Source: Branchiostoma floridae
Taxonomy: Eukaryota > Chordata > Leptocardii > Amphioxiformes > Branchiostomatidae
Length of the DNA: 64,000 bases
Assembly (NCBI RefSeq): GCF_000003815.2
Contig: NC_049990.1
Span: 9,501,539-9,565,538, forward strand
Reading direction: 5' to 3'
In this document: in pieces, positions 1-14,300 of the stretch
Layout of the letters: the number at the start of each line of letters is the position of its first letter
Position numbering within the stretch: the first letter of the stretch is position 1
Made by a program: the position numbers and the translations under genes
Notes under the pieces: generated by a model
Told to the model about the DNA's origin: nothing
Database searches by the model: none
What the model saw: only the letters and a program-made list of their open reading frames with translations

Positions 1-3000
1 CATCTGGTTTGTATAAGTCTACACAAACTCTACCAGGCTGTCCTGTTTGTTTTGTTTCCTTCGCCCAGGGTAAAGATACAGGGACATTATCAGCTCGCAG
101 GTTCAAAGTCCCTTAACCTTAAACCTCAAGTTTCTTGAGTGGAAGCCTTGAGGGTCTGGTCGGCTGAAGGAACGACGTTTGGCGTAATAAATGTGCCACT
201 GCCACCCGATGTTCTCTCCCAGGTCAGCGACTCTGCCCCGGTAATAAGCTACCTGTCAGTTATATTGGAGAATGATTTGGTTTGTATCGATTGGCCATAA
301 GAATCACTGTAGTGTAAGATTTGGGGACTGTTGCACCTTACTGTAGGTGTCTGGTTCTCCCCATACACACACTCAAACCCCCAAAAAATCAAGTTATTCT
401 AAGACACACTTCTTACACTTGGGTATCGTTTCTTCAAAACTTCCCTTGATCACCCTACAGATTACTTGGATTAATCAGATTAAAGTTTGTGAGTCATTAT
501 TGTAATCTGATTGGCCAGTCAGCAACACTTGAAATCTACATACGTAAAGCAAGACTACAACAGTGGGCGTGTGTTGTATATTATTGGCTGCAGAGTTTTG
601 ATGGATATACCTTGCCGTAGAATGTAATTAAAAGTTTTATTAGTATGCTTGTAGAGCACTGCAGGAGGACTTGAATAATTTATGTGCACATTTCCTGGCC
701 CTCCCACCGGTGTGCACCATGTATTGAGATGTTTGCAAAGACATGGGCTGACTGTTGCAGGTTGTTTGGCATAATCTATTTTATTAATTTCGGTCCCCTG
801 GGGTTTGTACCCATGGGGTCTACCTCAGAAACACAGGGAGACCCCTGCACTGTAACTGACACACATCTCCCATATATTACAGAGACTATCGATTCTACAT
901 CACTCCTGTCATTTCGCAGCATATATACCGCGATTCACGCTCCTCGGATGGTTGCACAGGAGCACAGGGGAGAAATCATATATTATTGATATTAATTTGA
1001 GGCTTTTTAGGCTGTAACAAGTTTATCGTGCAGGGCCTTGGACCCTGCGATCCGCCAACGGGAGATCGCGACCCCATTTCCATATCATTATATCTTATCA
1101 ATCTTAGCTTCGTCTGACCTTTCATGTGCCGATTTTATGCACTCTTCTCATTGTATTTTCATAATGCAGCCATAAAGTGTATCACCGCTTTATTGCAATC
1201 AGTCACCCGGCTGGATTGCTGATTGTGCAGGGGTACGGGGCGACCATATGCGGCATTTGATACCATTGTGCCCTGCCATTGTACAGACAATAGGCAACGG
1301 AAACAGGATTTGGTTGCAGAGCGACATTCCAGCCGGATGATTTGACTACTGGTAGTCTAGGCTTACCAGCTCGAATTCTAAATCCCTTTGTGCGTTGTTT
1401 CTCGAACGACTGCGATGAAAAGAAATTAGATTGTTGAGAAGGAAGTCTTGGATGAGATGTTTTATACACATGGTGTCCTGTGCTTGCTGTAGCCACTGGT
1501 ATATGTCAGGGTTTCCTCACAACAGGGCCCATGTGGCCTGGAGGCAGTTTGGCTGGATACGGAAACGACTGTCTGACCCAAGTCAGACATTTTCTCTGAA
1601 CTGCGGAAGACAGGCATAAAGGAAGGTGTTGTATTTAGTAGCTTGTACGACAGGTAGACAGTGTGGGTTTCGCCGCCACACACAGCGTTCACAGCGAGGG
1701 GGTGAAACGAAACATCCATATTTTCCACACTTCACGTCAGAATTTACTGCTAAATTCAATTAGCCAACTGAACCCTGGTGCTACCGATATAACTCAAACT
1801 AGGGAAAGAAACACACGCTTGTTAGCAAGTGTAGCCTGCTGTAAGATAAGTCTTTGTGTACAAATACTCTGAGGGTGAGTCACAGAGCCAAGAGGGGCTG
1901 TTATCTGATCCTTTGGAGGTGTTGTCTACTAATTGATCAATGGTGTCCGTTCATTAGGAAACCAATGAGTTTGAATCAGTTGAGGGATGTAAGAAAGATT
2001 GATCCCCGAGCAGGTCGGCCATTACAGGTGTAATTGGCGCAGACTTGGGAGCTGATCTGTTGATCCTGTGTACCTGCTTTTGTGTAATCCGATCTGGAGG
2101 ACCTTTATACTCAGGAAAACACTTACATCCCCACGCTCCAGAAAAAAAGACTTGAGAAGGCAGTTTGCAGTGGAGGAATGTTTGGTCTGAAGGGTTGAGA
2201 GTTTTGCCATGGGGTATGGGACAAGCCCTTTGTGTGTCATATTTCTGAATTCCTCAACCCATTTTCCACTCACAGAACAAAAAACAGCCATCAGTAGATC
2301 ACTTACGCCGGATTGTTTGGCCGGATTTTCTACAAACTTGATTCGAAATTCTGTTGTACAAAGCCTATCTGTGGCTAGGAATATTTTTGGAAGAAAGAAG
2401 ATTTTGTAGTAAGAAAGTGGAACACTGTCATTGTGTAGAAAAGTCACACTTTGCTGACCGTTTTCTTATTTGACTGTGAGAATGTTTCTTAGTGTGGACA
2501 TCTGGATGTGAGAAAACACTGAAAACATGGCTACCTGATCCGAAACAGTCCATTTTTTGTGGACCATGCCTAGTGCTATAGGTGGCGTGTTTATTTGGAT
2601 ATTGAGAGGCGGGACAAAGCTTTTAAAGTAAATAAGGTTTTGCATTGTATAATAGCTGGCTTAGCCAACAGAAAGGCCACAATCAGCTATTACATGGTTT
2701 ATGACCTAACACATAAGTGCCACATCTGTCAACATGTGACCCCTGTGCAACGGAGCAAAACGCCACACATCTCATGGCCACCAGACAGACCACTACTCAA
2801 AAAGGAAACATGGACAAGCCTTTTGGTCAGTTCTTTCAAAATAAGATCGTTGCCTCTGTTTTGATACACTGTAGTCAGGGAGGAAAACATACAGAGGGTT
2901 GGAGATCACTTGTTTAGTCCACAGGGAGCTCGCACTTTCAGAGGCGTTTACTTTTCCATGGTATAATGATATCATTATCAGCTCAATTATGCATATCTGG

Positions 3001-6000
3001 CTGCTAATAGATTTTGTCATGGAAAACTGGAGCCAAGCTTGATGAAAGACTGAGTGTTTGTTTTGTGGGATTACTGGCCAAACTTGTTCATCAAAATTGT
3101 CTTGATCCTCCAAACACATGCAAACAATTGAAGAGTGTTTCTATAATAACAGTTCAAAGGTCAGATTAGAAAGAGAAAGAATTTCTGTTTAAGAAGAACA
3201 CATTTTGAGCAGAGATTCTATGAATAGTTATTTGGTTTGCAACACAAGCAAGGATGTTTATCACCATCGTATGTTTCTGCCAATGATACATGTTGCAGCG
3301 AATGAGTAGATAAAATGTCCTGCCGAAAAAGTAGTTATTAAAAATTGTTATTAGCGATATTACATCAATGGTTTGCTGCAGTTCTATCACTCACAAACAG
3401 CAAATGAAAGGTTCCATTCAAAAATAATACCCTTACATAGAGGTAATCAATGGTGGAGGGGTATCCAATCATTATTTTTCCTCTTTGCCAAACGCAAAGA
3501 TTGATAGTTTGGCTGTGGTTCATTTTTTGTCCTGTCAAACATAGGCAGATGGCATTATACTCGCAGCCAGGGTTGTATAGCTGCCAGCGATAGTGATACA
3601 TGAAAGCCCTGTCGGAGAATTCTGCTCCAGGCGTTGTTTCTGGTTCTGCCAAGCTCAGATAGATGCACAATCATGCAGGACAGGAAAACAGGCCGTCCCT
3701 GTTGCCAGAAAAAATGGTGTCTGGCCATTCTCAATCTTTGTTCAGTTCCTGTGATTAGCTACCGTCTCAGTTCTTGTACTGTTGTGATGTGAGAAAGATT
3801 TTGGGGTCTTGAATAGATTGATATACCTCTTTTTTCTAGTTCTACTATGATTCATAGCGACAGAAGAACCACCAGAGAGAAAGACTTTCAGTTTCACCTT
3901 AACTTTTCAATACAACTAACTATAGCCAAGACTAGGACCAGGGTTTTGATCTGAGTCTTTGTTATTATTAAGTTCTAGTTATATACAAAGCAATTATGCA
4001 TGTGGTAGAAAAAGATATATTCTCTACATTCTGTCCTGGCTTGTTGCATTACAAACAAATGTTGAAGAAAGGGTTGGGAGGGGGGCATCAGGTCAAAGAT
4101 AAAAGAGCTTGTTTCCCAGCCCTTCAGTACTTAAACATTGAATTGTTTGAGCGGTACAAAGAGAAAGTGAGCATTTAACCGCTCCCTTTCAATTGCACAC
4201 CAGTCTTTTCTTGTCCAAATGCCGCGGACGAGAAATCCCTGCCGTGTCTAACTACCGCTGGGACAAAAAGTCGAGGAAGAGATTAGCATAACTGTCCAGG
4301 GTAGTTTGGGGGTAGGGTGTCCGCGATGTTTGTGTTTTTTGTTTGTGAAGGGTGTGAAGCCTATGTGTAACCATCGGACTGACAGAGAATGATTAGGGGG
4401 CATTCCAGGGTATTTCTGGGGCACGATGTACAGGAAAGCGTCCATACTTACGGAGACAGGCTATTATGGAATATATGTTGGGAAATGTAGGTATAGAGCA
4501 CTCACAGGAAATGCTAAACTGTGAACATCACTCAGTGTTGGCTAAGTGGTTAGCAGTTTTTCTCCCATGGCCATAGTGCTTTTTTTTCAGTTTGTTGGCA
4601 TAGATGACGGCTTTATTGAAATATTCTAGCATTCCTATCTCTAGTGTCAGTCTAGGCTAAATAAGAGGAATACAGCTATTTGAAGTCTGAAACGATTCTG
4701 TCAAACAAATTTTGTCACCTTGTAGTTGTACGCAGCTAAGAAGTTACGACCTATCACAGTAGTAAAAAAAGTTTCATGTAGTCAAAACAAAAAATTGAAG
4801 AAATTGTTCTCAAGTCTCAGTTCTGCTGTTGTTGACAGGTACAACTGCCAGAAAACCTGGTTTGTCAGTGACTCCATGCTAAAGATATGTCTCAAGCAAA
4901 TCTCCCCTCCTTGGAGACCTTTCCCTAGCACTAGAATAATCTCCAAGGAGAAACAGGAAGCAAAAACAAACAGAGGCAGGCTGCCTACAGTGCTGCAACA
5001 CAAGGGGGAGACCAGAGGGCCCTCCTCTGCCTGACAAGTCAGTGAACCAGAAAACATGCAACATGTGCAAGGGGTGGAACCTTTGTAGTTATGGCATGCT
5101 GGTGTGGAAGGATTAGCCCACACAGTACTCTCTACCAAGCTACATTCCTCATGCATTCTGCAAGCGGAAGTTTGTACTTCAATAGCCTGTGTTTGTGGTA
5201 TATCTTTATTTAGGGAGAACCTCGCAAGTTAGGATTTCAGCCCCCACCCCCGGAAATCAAAGACGTCTTTGCTTACTCAAAATATGGTAGTGGGCAACTT
5301 TTGTTTTCTGTTGTAATAAATTTGATTTGCGTACAATTATGATGCCCTTTTTGATATTAAACAGCCAAAAAAATGTGACATTGTCTCTGAAGTCATTAAG
5401 AATGCAGAACAACCTGTGTTAATAGATTTCCAAGGTTAGCGGAAGGCCTTGGCTGGGAGGCATGTATCTATCAGTGGCCCATGTACCTAGCCAATCTTTC
5501 ACGCTAGATGAGAGAACAAATTCTCGTTCCAGATTCCTTCCCAAATCCCCTATAATCTCCAGTCATCTGCGATGGAGTCATCTCAGGGTCAGGAATTAGC
5601 GATTTGTCCAACCATCTGTCAGGATTTTGCCTCTTGCATTTCTCTAAGGGCATATAATCTCTGAAATATCATGACTGGAATAAGGAATGTTGTGTCTAAG
5701 TACTCGCCTTCTTATTATAAAGACTTGACTGAGATCTAAATCCCTCATAATCTAGAAGAATGGCTCTTGGAAAGACGTGAAGTGTGTGGCGCCTAGTTAC
5801 TGTAACAGTATCTTCCAAGGGACCATCCCCAGTGTTGATGTATTTTGATTTAGGCTTAGCTGGCATGGGTATCTGTTGTTAGAAGTTCTCCCTGTTTTGG
5901 TTGGTATACAAAGCTCCTCAGAAATCGGAGCAGAGAGAGAGGCTCTGTTGTTGTTGTTGTCTATTATCTGACTAGATAACCCAGAATCCTCTGGGGCTAA

Positions 6001-7641
6001 TTGAAATCAGCTATCAGCTGCCCCCCTCCCACCACCCCTCACTCACTAGTCACATCAATGATCAAAAGGAGTGAATTAAAACTTCTCTTGTGATTGTTGG
6101 AGGATTGCACAAGCTTAGGAATAAACTATGGTGGCTTTGGTGGTGTTCGTGTGGTCTGCTCACCTGATTAGAGCCTGAAGAATTGGCACAAAAGTTTATG
6201 GACATGTTTAGAGTTCACCTTTCACCTTTGTGAAATTAGGCGCAGATGAGTGAGCAAATGTGCCTTAGGTGCTGTTGGGACCGTTTAAGTTCTCTTTGAT
6301 TAGAGAGCTAGGATTCTAGTACCAACATGGTCGTTGAGATAAATGTAGGTGTAGGGAGTAAAGGATGGCATGTTTCCAAAGTCAAACTGCTAGTTTGGAG
6401 AGTTGTCAGAAAGGTTTTCCTGGTTGTTTGTTTTTCTGTAATTGCCTTTTTGTAACAGTTGTTTAGAAACAAGCTTCTAAAACTCTCAGGAAGTAAATAA
6501 ACAATTGCTTTACAAGTGTGATACCAGTTTTTGCTAAAACAGAATTAGAAAGCAATTTTCCAAAACCGTAGCCAATTTGTAAATGTGGCAGTTTGGTTCT
6601 GTTCGACATATGGACATAATTTCTCTGGGAATTAGGGAGACCACAGAAAGGTTGGGCATTAAACAGGGGGGAGCCCAATTACATCCATTGAAATGACTTA
6701 TAAAATTGTAACCCTGGAAGAGGCCAGGGTATGGGGCTTAACCAGGGGGTAGTCTGTGTATGGTGTGACCTGGGGTGAGTCTGGTCAGCATTCCCTCCTA
6801 GTGTGCGACACTTCTCCTGTTCACATTCCACGCAGAACAGGTCATTCCTCCTGTCTGGTGTGTCTTCCTACCCAAGGTCAAAGTGCAGGTCGTGTTCCGC
6901 CCGGAACTGCGGAATCTCCTGTGGAAGTTTTACTGGATTTCCGAACTTGAAAAGTTAACCCTTACCCTGTAGACCTGAAGTTTGTTTGGAGACAGACGGT
7001 CATTGAGAAAGGTTGAATACAGATTTAGAGGTGACCTTAATTCTGTTCTGGAATCTCATGCAGAAATTTTTCCGAGATTTCCTATCCTCTAAATCTGAAG
7101 GTCATTTGGAAGCCATATGGAAAGTGCTTTAGGGAAAATTTAATCCATACCAAGATTTTTTTTGCTGGCAAATATCCATCCAGACCCCATCCTGTACCAT
7201 GGCATCAAGACCAGATGATAATTTGCAGACATGACACATGTGAAGTTCTTATTTGGACAGAAGAATTTTGCATGAAATTGAAATGTGATTTTGCCCATTT
7301 TAGGCATATAGAAGATTGCAACTTATCATTGTACCACTCCAATTGTTTCTTAGACCAACAAGTTGAAATTCTGATTTAATGAGGAAAAAGGCAAAGACAC
7401 TTTATACTTTTCATGGTCTATGATATTACATTTGCACCTTTATTATCAAATGAAGATTAAGAAATCAAGGAAGTAAAGTTCTGTTCTTTTCTGAAATAAA
7501 TTGATGACTGACGAAAGATAACCAATCACTCATCCAGTATTAAAGTTGCTTGAGTAAGTTTTGTATTGTGTATCATGTTACCTGCATGTCAAACCTTCAT
7601 CAATGTACACTAATGTTGATGTTTTGACATTTTCTTTACAG
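1..7641 (+). other. Intron 2 of GPC3/5 (3' part)
   Basis: This is non-coding sequence before exon 3. I looked for exon 2, which should encode a C-x(5-6)-CC block followed by a MEExY-like motif with a phase-1 donor. The few double-Cys frames (near 764, 1485 and 1830) lack that context. Exons 1 and 2 are therefore placed upstream of the window. No repeats of note were recognised beyond short low-complexity runs such as (GTT)n near 5945. Confidence 0.75.
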
Positions 7642-8336
7642 AACAATTCCACGGTCTTATCCAGAAGTCGGAGAACGAGACACACCACCTCTTCAGGAAC
7701 GTGTACAAGAACATGGCCATCGAGGCAAACTCACTCATAGAGGGATTCCACAGAAAACTTTCCTTTTACGTGAACGGCGCCGAGCTCAGCGTCACGGACA
7801 GCGTGAAGGACTTCTTCGACACGCTGTTCCCGCTGGTGTACCGGAGGTTACTGAACCCCAAGATGACGGACATGAGCGCGGACTACACCAACTGCGTGAT
7901 GGACTTGCAGCGGGAAGTGTTACCATTCGGCGAGCTCCCGACGAAGATCTCGACGCAGCTGCAGCGCTCGCTGTCGGCTGCTCGGGTCTTCGTGCAGGCG
8001 CTGAACCTCGGCGTCGAAGTGGTGAACACGACCAACCACCTGGTCCTGACGCGCGACTGCACCAAGGCTCTCCTCAAGTTCAAGTACTGCTCGCACTGCC
8101 AGGGCAAGCCTCTGATCAAACCGTGTGGGAATTACTGCATGAACGTGATGCGCGGGTGCCTGGCCAGCGTGACGGATATCAACCCGCACTGGAATTCTTA
8201 CATCGACGTCATGCAGAGCCTGACTAAGGGCATGAAGGGAATGTACAGCGTGGAAACCATCATGGCCACCCTTCCGGACAAGGTTTCAGAATCCATCATG
8301 ATCGCCATGCAGAACGGACCGAGTCTTACAGCAAAG
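7642..8336 (+). CDS. GPC3/5: Glypican exon 3: main cysteine-rich core
   Basis: The acceptor is the pyrimidine-rich tract ending TTTCTTTACAG at 7641 and the donor is GTACGT at 8337. The exon starts with two bases of a split codon and ends on a codon boundary, giving 231 residues. They cover most of the alpha-helical glypican core. Seven Cys (residues 84, 139, 149, 152, 161, 165, 172 of this fragment) include the family block YCSHCQG...PCGNYC...GC. Two N-glycosylation sequons are visible, NET at 11-13 and NTT at 128-130; the second lies in a stretch nearly identical to GPC3. The exon is markedly richer in GC and CpG than the introns around it, as expected of coding sequence. It matches the single large exon 3 of vertebrate GPC3/5. 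Open frames on the opposite strand here are shadows. Confidence 0.97.
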
Positions 8337-11300
8337 GTACGTCACAGCTCTTTTTCTTTGGTGTCATGGTCTCAAATAATTTGATTGACCTGGCAGTATG
8401 ACTTGAAATGGTATACAGTGGACAGGTGAGAAGAAATTTTGGTTCAAGCACAGGTGTCAGGCACAAATCATACTTCTTCCCTACCAGAAGCTGTGTTTGG
8501 AAATTGAACGATCAGAAAACCATCCTAATCAGAACCATAGTTACTCACGAAGGACTTTCATTTCCCAAGATCTGCTATAGAATATCTACTATAATCTAGT
8601 GATTTGTAATGGCTTTAATTTGATTTCATAGATATTTTGACACCATCAATCATGTATCGTGACATCTCTGTTTAGTAGATGAATGACATCCACATAACTC
8701 AGATTAGATAAAGGACAACTTCTCTATTTGGAAAATTTATTTTGAAAGGCACAAATCCTGTTATCAAGATTGTATTGACAGATGAAATGTTGTCCCTTTT
8801 CTCTGAGATTTTTGTCACAAACTCTTTATTCCTGGAAGAATTCCTATCTGTTCCCCTCCACAAAGTAGCCAAAGCGTAAAATTGTCTAATCCTCTGGACC
8901 ACAGCAGGGGTGGGGTGTAATTTGCACCAGGTTATAGGCTAGAGGTAGGATATTAGGATCCCTGGGTCCATGCGAACCCAAGGGACTAAACCACTAAAAA
9001 AACTTCCTCCATATCACAAGGGTTTCATACCCAGGTGTGCAAAATATAACAGGATGCAATCATCTGATAGTCAGCTGTAAATGGGAGGGAGGGAAGAGAT
9101 GAAAGGACGAGAAGATGAAGATAGGAAGAGAACAGATGGTGAGATAGAGCTAGCAGAGGGATGGGTGTACATGTAGGGGGTGTGTCCAACCAGATGGCCA
9201 TGGGTTTCCAACTAATTAAGAGGACATGTTGCCAGAATTGAACACAGGACAGTTTCCTTTCTTCCTGTATCACTTGCAACTCATCAATAACAAAATACAA
9301 ATTCTGTAAAATTAAAAGTAACCATTGAATTGAGAAGACTCGAGTGTTTGGAACATGATGTGAACTGAAAGACAATCTGAGAGAAAGTTTTCACAAGGTG
9401 ATTGAAAGCCAAACTCAGTCAAACTACTAACAGTGTGTGTTCTCATTCTTTGGGCTAGAGTCCTGTAGTTTGTTTGTAAGAAACAATATTGGTCACATCT
9501 GTCTGTGCTTTAGGGGAAATTATACGAGCAAAATTTTCGAATGGAATTTGCTTGAGATACAATTTTCAGGAGGAGTAGGGGGAAACAGAAATTGAACAAT
9601 GCCATCTTGTATCATATGTATATTTCCAATTGTAAGATCAGAGTTTTTGTTACCAACTGAGTTGAATTGAGACCACTTTAGGCAAGCCAGACAACCTTGC
9701 ATGCCCTTAGATTTCTAACGGAATTTACATTATGTCTGCCTTCTATGTTTGACAATGAGACCTGGCATTGACAAATGTTTATTGAGAAGAATAACGATAA
9801 TCTGTCACCCAACTAAGCATTAAAACCTCCTATATTGAATACAAAGGATCCAAGAAATGAATTAAAGATGGGTTCTTGACCCTCTGATTCTATGACGGAG
9901 CTTGTTTCTGTCATTTTTCCGATCAATTTTGGGTGGGATGAGCGGTAACATTGTTGTTTGAGCTGAAGCGGACATCGCAAATCACATCATTCAGATATTA
10001 TCAATAAAGTATAAGCTGACTGCGCAATCCTGGCTGTGCACTTCGTACAGTGATGTATTGGTTGTTCATAACGGAACAATGCAGGTGACAATACCAGTCA
10101 CGCTTTGTTAGAAAGGCAAATACCCCAACAAAAGACCGAACAGCTGAAGCCCAAAAGGACAAGAACAAAGCCATGAACCAAAGACCATTGTGAAAATGTT
10201 GGTTTTTCGGTCTCATCTTACAACTCAGTGTTTCTGGATTGACCTGAAAAGATATATACAAAATGGAGAGCAAATCACATAATGGCGGGTTATACCGGAG
10301 TTCTTGTGAATCATTGATGAAGTTTGCAAGACCGTTCAGGGCTGGGATATGGGAACTGTAAGGGTGACTTATTATGACATTACAGCCACTCAATGGGCTT
10401 TAAATTATGCATGGACAAGGGTAGTGCTGTTGCCTGGAGGCGGGTCGGGTGGGGGCCAGGAACTGCCAAGTACAGCAGGGTTTAGGCTGGAGTCAGCCCT
10501 TCACCTGTGATACCTTCCAGACGCAGGGGAGTTTGCATAATCAGGATGGCAGGGTATCCGCCAGGGATGGGGTTAGGGTCTGTGATTCAAAATAGCATTA
10601 CATATACAGCTACTTGAACACAAGGTCATTTGTAGATGGTAGGGATTTTGTATCGATCTTTCTTTGATATAATTGTATAGAGAACTCAAACCTTTTATTA
10701 TTATAAGCAGTATTTTCATTTTGTCAAATTGATTACTGATAAGTAAACTAGAACAATACTAGTATTTAGTTTATACCTTTGAAAAGCTACAATATACTAC
10801 AGTATAGCCTACAGGTATTTGAAATCTGAATATAAAAGGAAGGAGAGTTTCAAAGACTGCATTGTTTCAACATTCAATCAATGATCAATATTTTACTTTT
10901 TTATGGGACAGTGTACATTTCTCCCTCTGACAAAATGATACTTTTCAGAGGCAGAAACTTTTACAGCTAAATATTAAAGTGTTGTCTCGTGTGTTCCAAA
11001 TTAAGTTAACGGCCAATTTAACATATCCTCCATAAAAGTGGACCCTCCTCCTTTCCCACTAACTACTAGTTTCTGGGCAGTTGTCCAAACCTCAAAACCT
11101 GCTTCAAATCTTTAGAGCTTCCTGTCTTCCAAGTAGTACACCCTGTAAGTGTGGTAAGACTGAAAAACCTACAGGAAATGAAATCCTTGCTATCAGTTAT
11201 TTTTTAGGCGGGATTATCACAAACAGAAGGAAGCTAGATCCTGTGATATATATGTATTGCCTCAGTTTTTACTTAATTAGTCCTTGCGGAATTGTTGAAC

Positions 11301-14300
11301 AAAAATCAGACTAGTGAATTGTTTAGCTGACATGGAAATTAGAACAAAACATTACACTGTGACAGTTCCATATGTATTTAGCCTGGATGCCAGACTGTTT
11401 CCATGGCCTATACTATGTAATAATACAGCCTAACCCCTCGGCTCGAGGGCCAAAAATGTCCCCAACCCAAGGAAGTTCTACAGCAACCCCCTTGGTTAGA
11501 TCTGTGCACGATAGATACAAATGTATTGTCGAGATTGGTCTGGGGTCTGGTACCCAGGCTAATAATATATATTATGTCATGTTAGACAATCATAGTACTT
11601 CCTGTATTAAGAAATGAAAGGTTTAAGAAGATGGTATCTAGGTTAACTCTTTCCTTCATAAGAGGAAACAATTGTTGGCTCAGAGAACCCTAATAACACC
11701 CTGCACCAGGGCTTGTAGACTGCCTGACATAAAGGACGACTCCTTAGCCACTTGATGACACATCCGTGTAACTCTACACACTGTGTAGGTGGGCAGGGAT
11801 TAACTGTGGATTAAAGATGAAAGATTGTTTGAATACACACGAGATTAGACCAATTGCAGTCAGTTTAAAATGCTCACTAACACTCTGTGTGTGTCTCTCC
11901 TACCCCATAGAATATTAATATGTTCCTAGGAAGACAGACTGTAGGACATGTACTTTTGTCAAGAAGAATTATGGCCCTAACCCCTGTTCTGAAAATAAAG
12001 GTTGCGCACCTAATAATATCGCAGTATTCCGCTATAAATACTGTAGGAGAGACTTTCTGGCATGGTGGTATGGTGCTATTTGTGCTACATTTGTTACATG
12101 CCACTTATATGTCACTTGGGCAAAGTAGACACAACAAAACTACTTGCGTATGCTGGCACTTTTCACAATTTAGGCCTCCAGCATGATCTTGTTGAATTAG
12201 CTCAACTGTTGCTATTTACAGCAAGAAGTACCCATAATTAGATCAGTTTGAACAACGTGCAGTTGTATATATGTTGCAAACGTTTATTAACGATATAATT
12301 GTACATGTAGGTTAAAATGATTTCCAGCAATATAAATGAGATTTGCTACCAGTAAATTCTTCTGAAGATGGTCATTTTTACCTTCAAGTTGTTTCTTGTC
12401 TTTTCATGGCAAGTTTGTATTTTGTTTGAGGAGTAGGTCTGTATAATCACTCCAAAAAGATGCGAGTAAAGAAAGTACCGCTGCAGTACTTTGGAGGGCT
12501 ACCAGGGGGCCCAAAATATAGTTTTTGTCACAACAAGGACAAGGAATTCTTGGTTTTGACAGCTTTTTTTTAATTCAAGTAAGCTAATTAACTAGCATCA
12601 ATTAATCAGACAACCAGACAAATAGACACACAGAGAAATACTGCCAAAGTATGTCAATCTTGAAACGGTGACTAACAGTCTTGCCCCCCTCCCTCCCACT
12701 TACAGGTACAAAAGGCCTGCAGACGACCACGTCAGAGAAATAGGAGAGCCTCACAGCCTGTACTGACTGGGGGGGTCAGAAGAGCCAACAAACCTCCAGC
12801 CAACTTATACGAACACATACAGGTATGGAACATGTATGAAGTAATTCAGGCTACCTAGAACTTGAAAGGGTGTATGAAATAACACCGTTGACCTATAACG
12901 TATAAGAAGAGCAGCATTTCAGTTGTTAAGTCCAACCAGATTATCAAGACGAAAAGAATACAATGATTTTTCAAGTTCATATAGAGGCTAACAATGGACA
13001 AATATTTCATCCTGTCTGTCAAGAAATCATGAAAATATACTTTCATAAGATTGAAATGACTGATTCACTTGTAAAAATTCAAAGCTGCTGAGATGGCCAG
13101 ACCTGCACAGTAATGAAATTTGACTGTGGAATGATACAAGAAAGTTGTCCAACTGGAGCGTTGGCTTAATAAGCATTCCAGCCCAGTGCCATTGAGCCCC
13201 ATACAGCTAAGTGTTACGCACATTCCCATAGTGTAGATTTCCATTAGATAGCGACAGTGCGGGGATAAACTTGTCAGAAGGACAGCGCAACAAGATTAAG
13301 GTTGAGTAACCGAGATAAGTAAATAGGGGGAACGCTGGTAGCCACCATTTTATGATGTCGTTAAACATCCACAGCGTCTCAGCTCGAGAGGAAATTCTGG
13401 GATATATGATACGAGGCGAAATATAGAGATTTTGCGATGTGACCTTGACGTATGACCTTTTTCAGACGTTTGTGCGACACCTAGCGATGTCGAAAGGTTT
13501 CTACAGTAACCTGGCAGAAACGATATGTAACGACGACAGTCTCGCAGTGAGACCAGGCGAGGAGGAAACATGCTGGAACGGCCTGAGCTACGGAAGGTAA
13601 GTCAATCAGGCTCTCCTGTTTAACTGTCAACGTTTAAACCGATTCACGCAACCCTCCTTCCACCTCTCCTGTCACCAGCTTATTGTTTTGCAACAAAGTT
13701 TGGCAACGCAAATCTTACCAACTTAAAACCTTCCGCCCATAAATCTTAAACGACACAAACCTTAACGGCGAGAAACCCAACTCCCATAAACTGTAGCGTG
13801 TTCAAACAAGAGGCGCATGAGAGAAAAAGCCCGAAATATCCTCTTTCTTTTGAAGTAGGTAAAGCTACCTGCAAAGTTTGATGAAAAGATAGCTTTTCCC
13901 CACTCCATCCCCGGCTAGGATCACAAGAACTGACAGCTTCCTGTGTTTCCATGTTGTTGACCTTGAAAAATAGAAAGGTCGTGGGCTGTGATATGTAGAC
14001 AGTCAACAGAACCTGGCTGGACAAGTACATGTTGGGTAAACTGTTCCTGTGTGTCTGGCTCTGTTAGTTCAGACTTACTGGTTACACACTGTAAACTGGT
14101 GGGGCTGAACTCTGTGCGGTACTGTTGTATGGGTAAACACATCTGCCTGTAGACCTGCCCTAACCCCAGCTCTAACCTTTACACTTGGTTTAAACAATAT
14201 TTTATTGTGCGTAAACAAAGGCTTAATTGAGATTAACCCGCAGAATGCTGCCAGGTTGGTTACATAGTTCTGTTTTGTTGATATCTAAACTGATTGATAT

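Noticed and set aside
684-989. Frame with adjacent Cys (DCCRLFG) considered as glypican exon 2
   Set aside because: Lacks the preceding Cys at the right distance and the following MEExY-like motif, and no matching phase-1 acceptor/donor pair was found.
7883-8189. Minus-strand frames across glypican exon 3
   Set aside because: Antisense shadows of a GC-rich coding exon.
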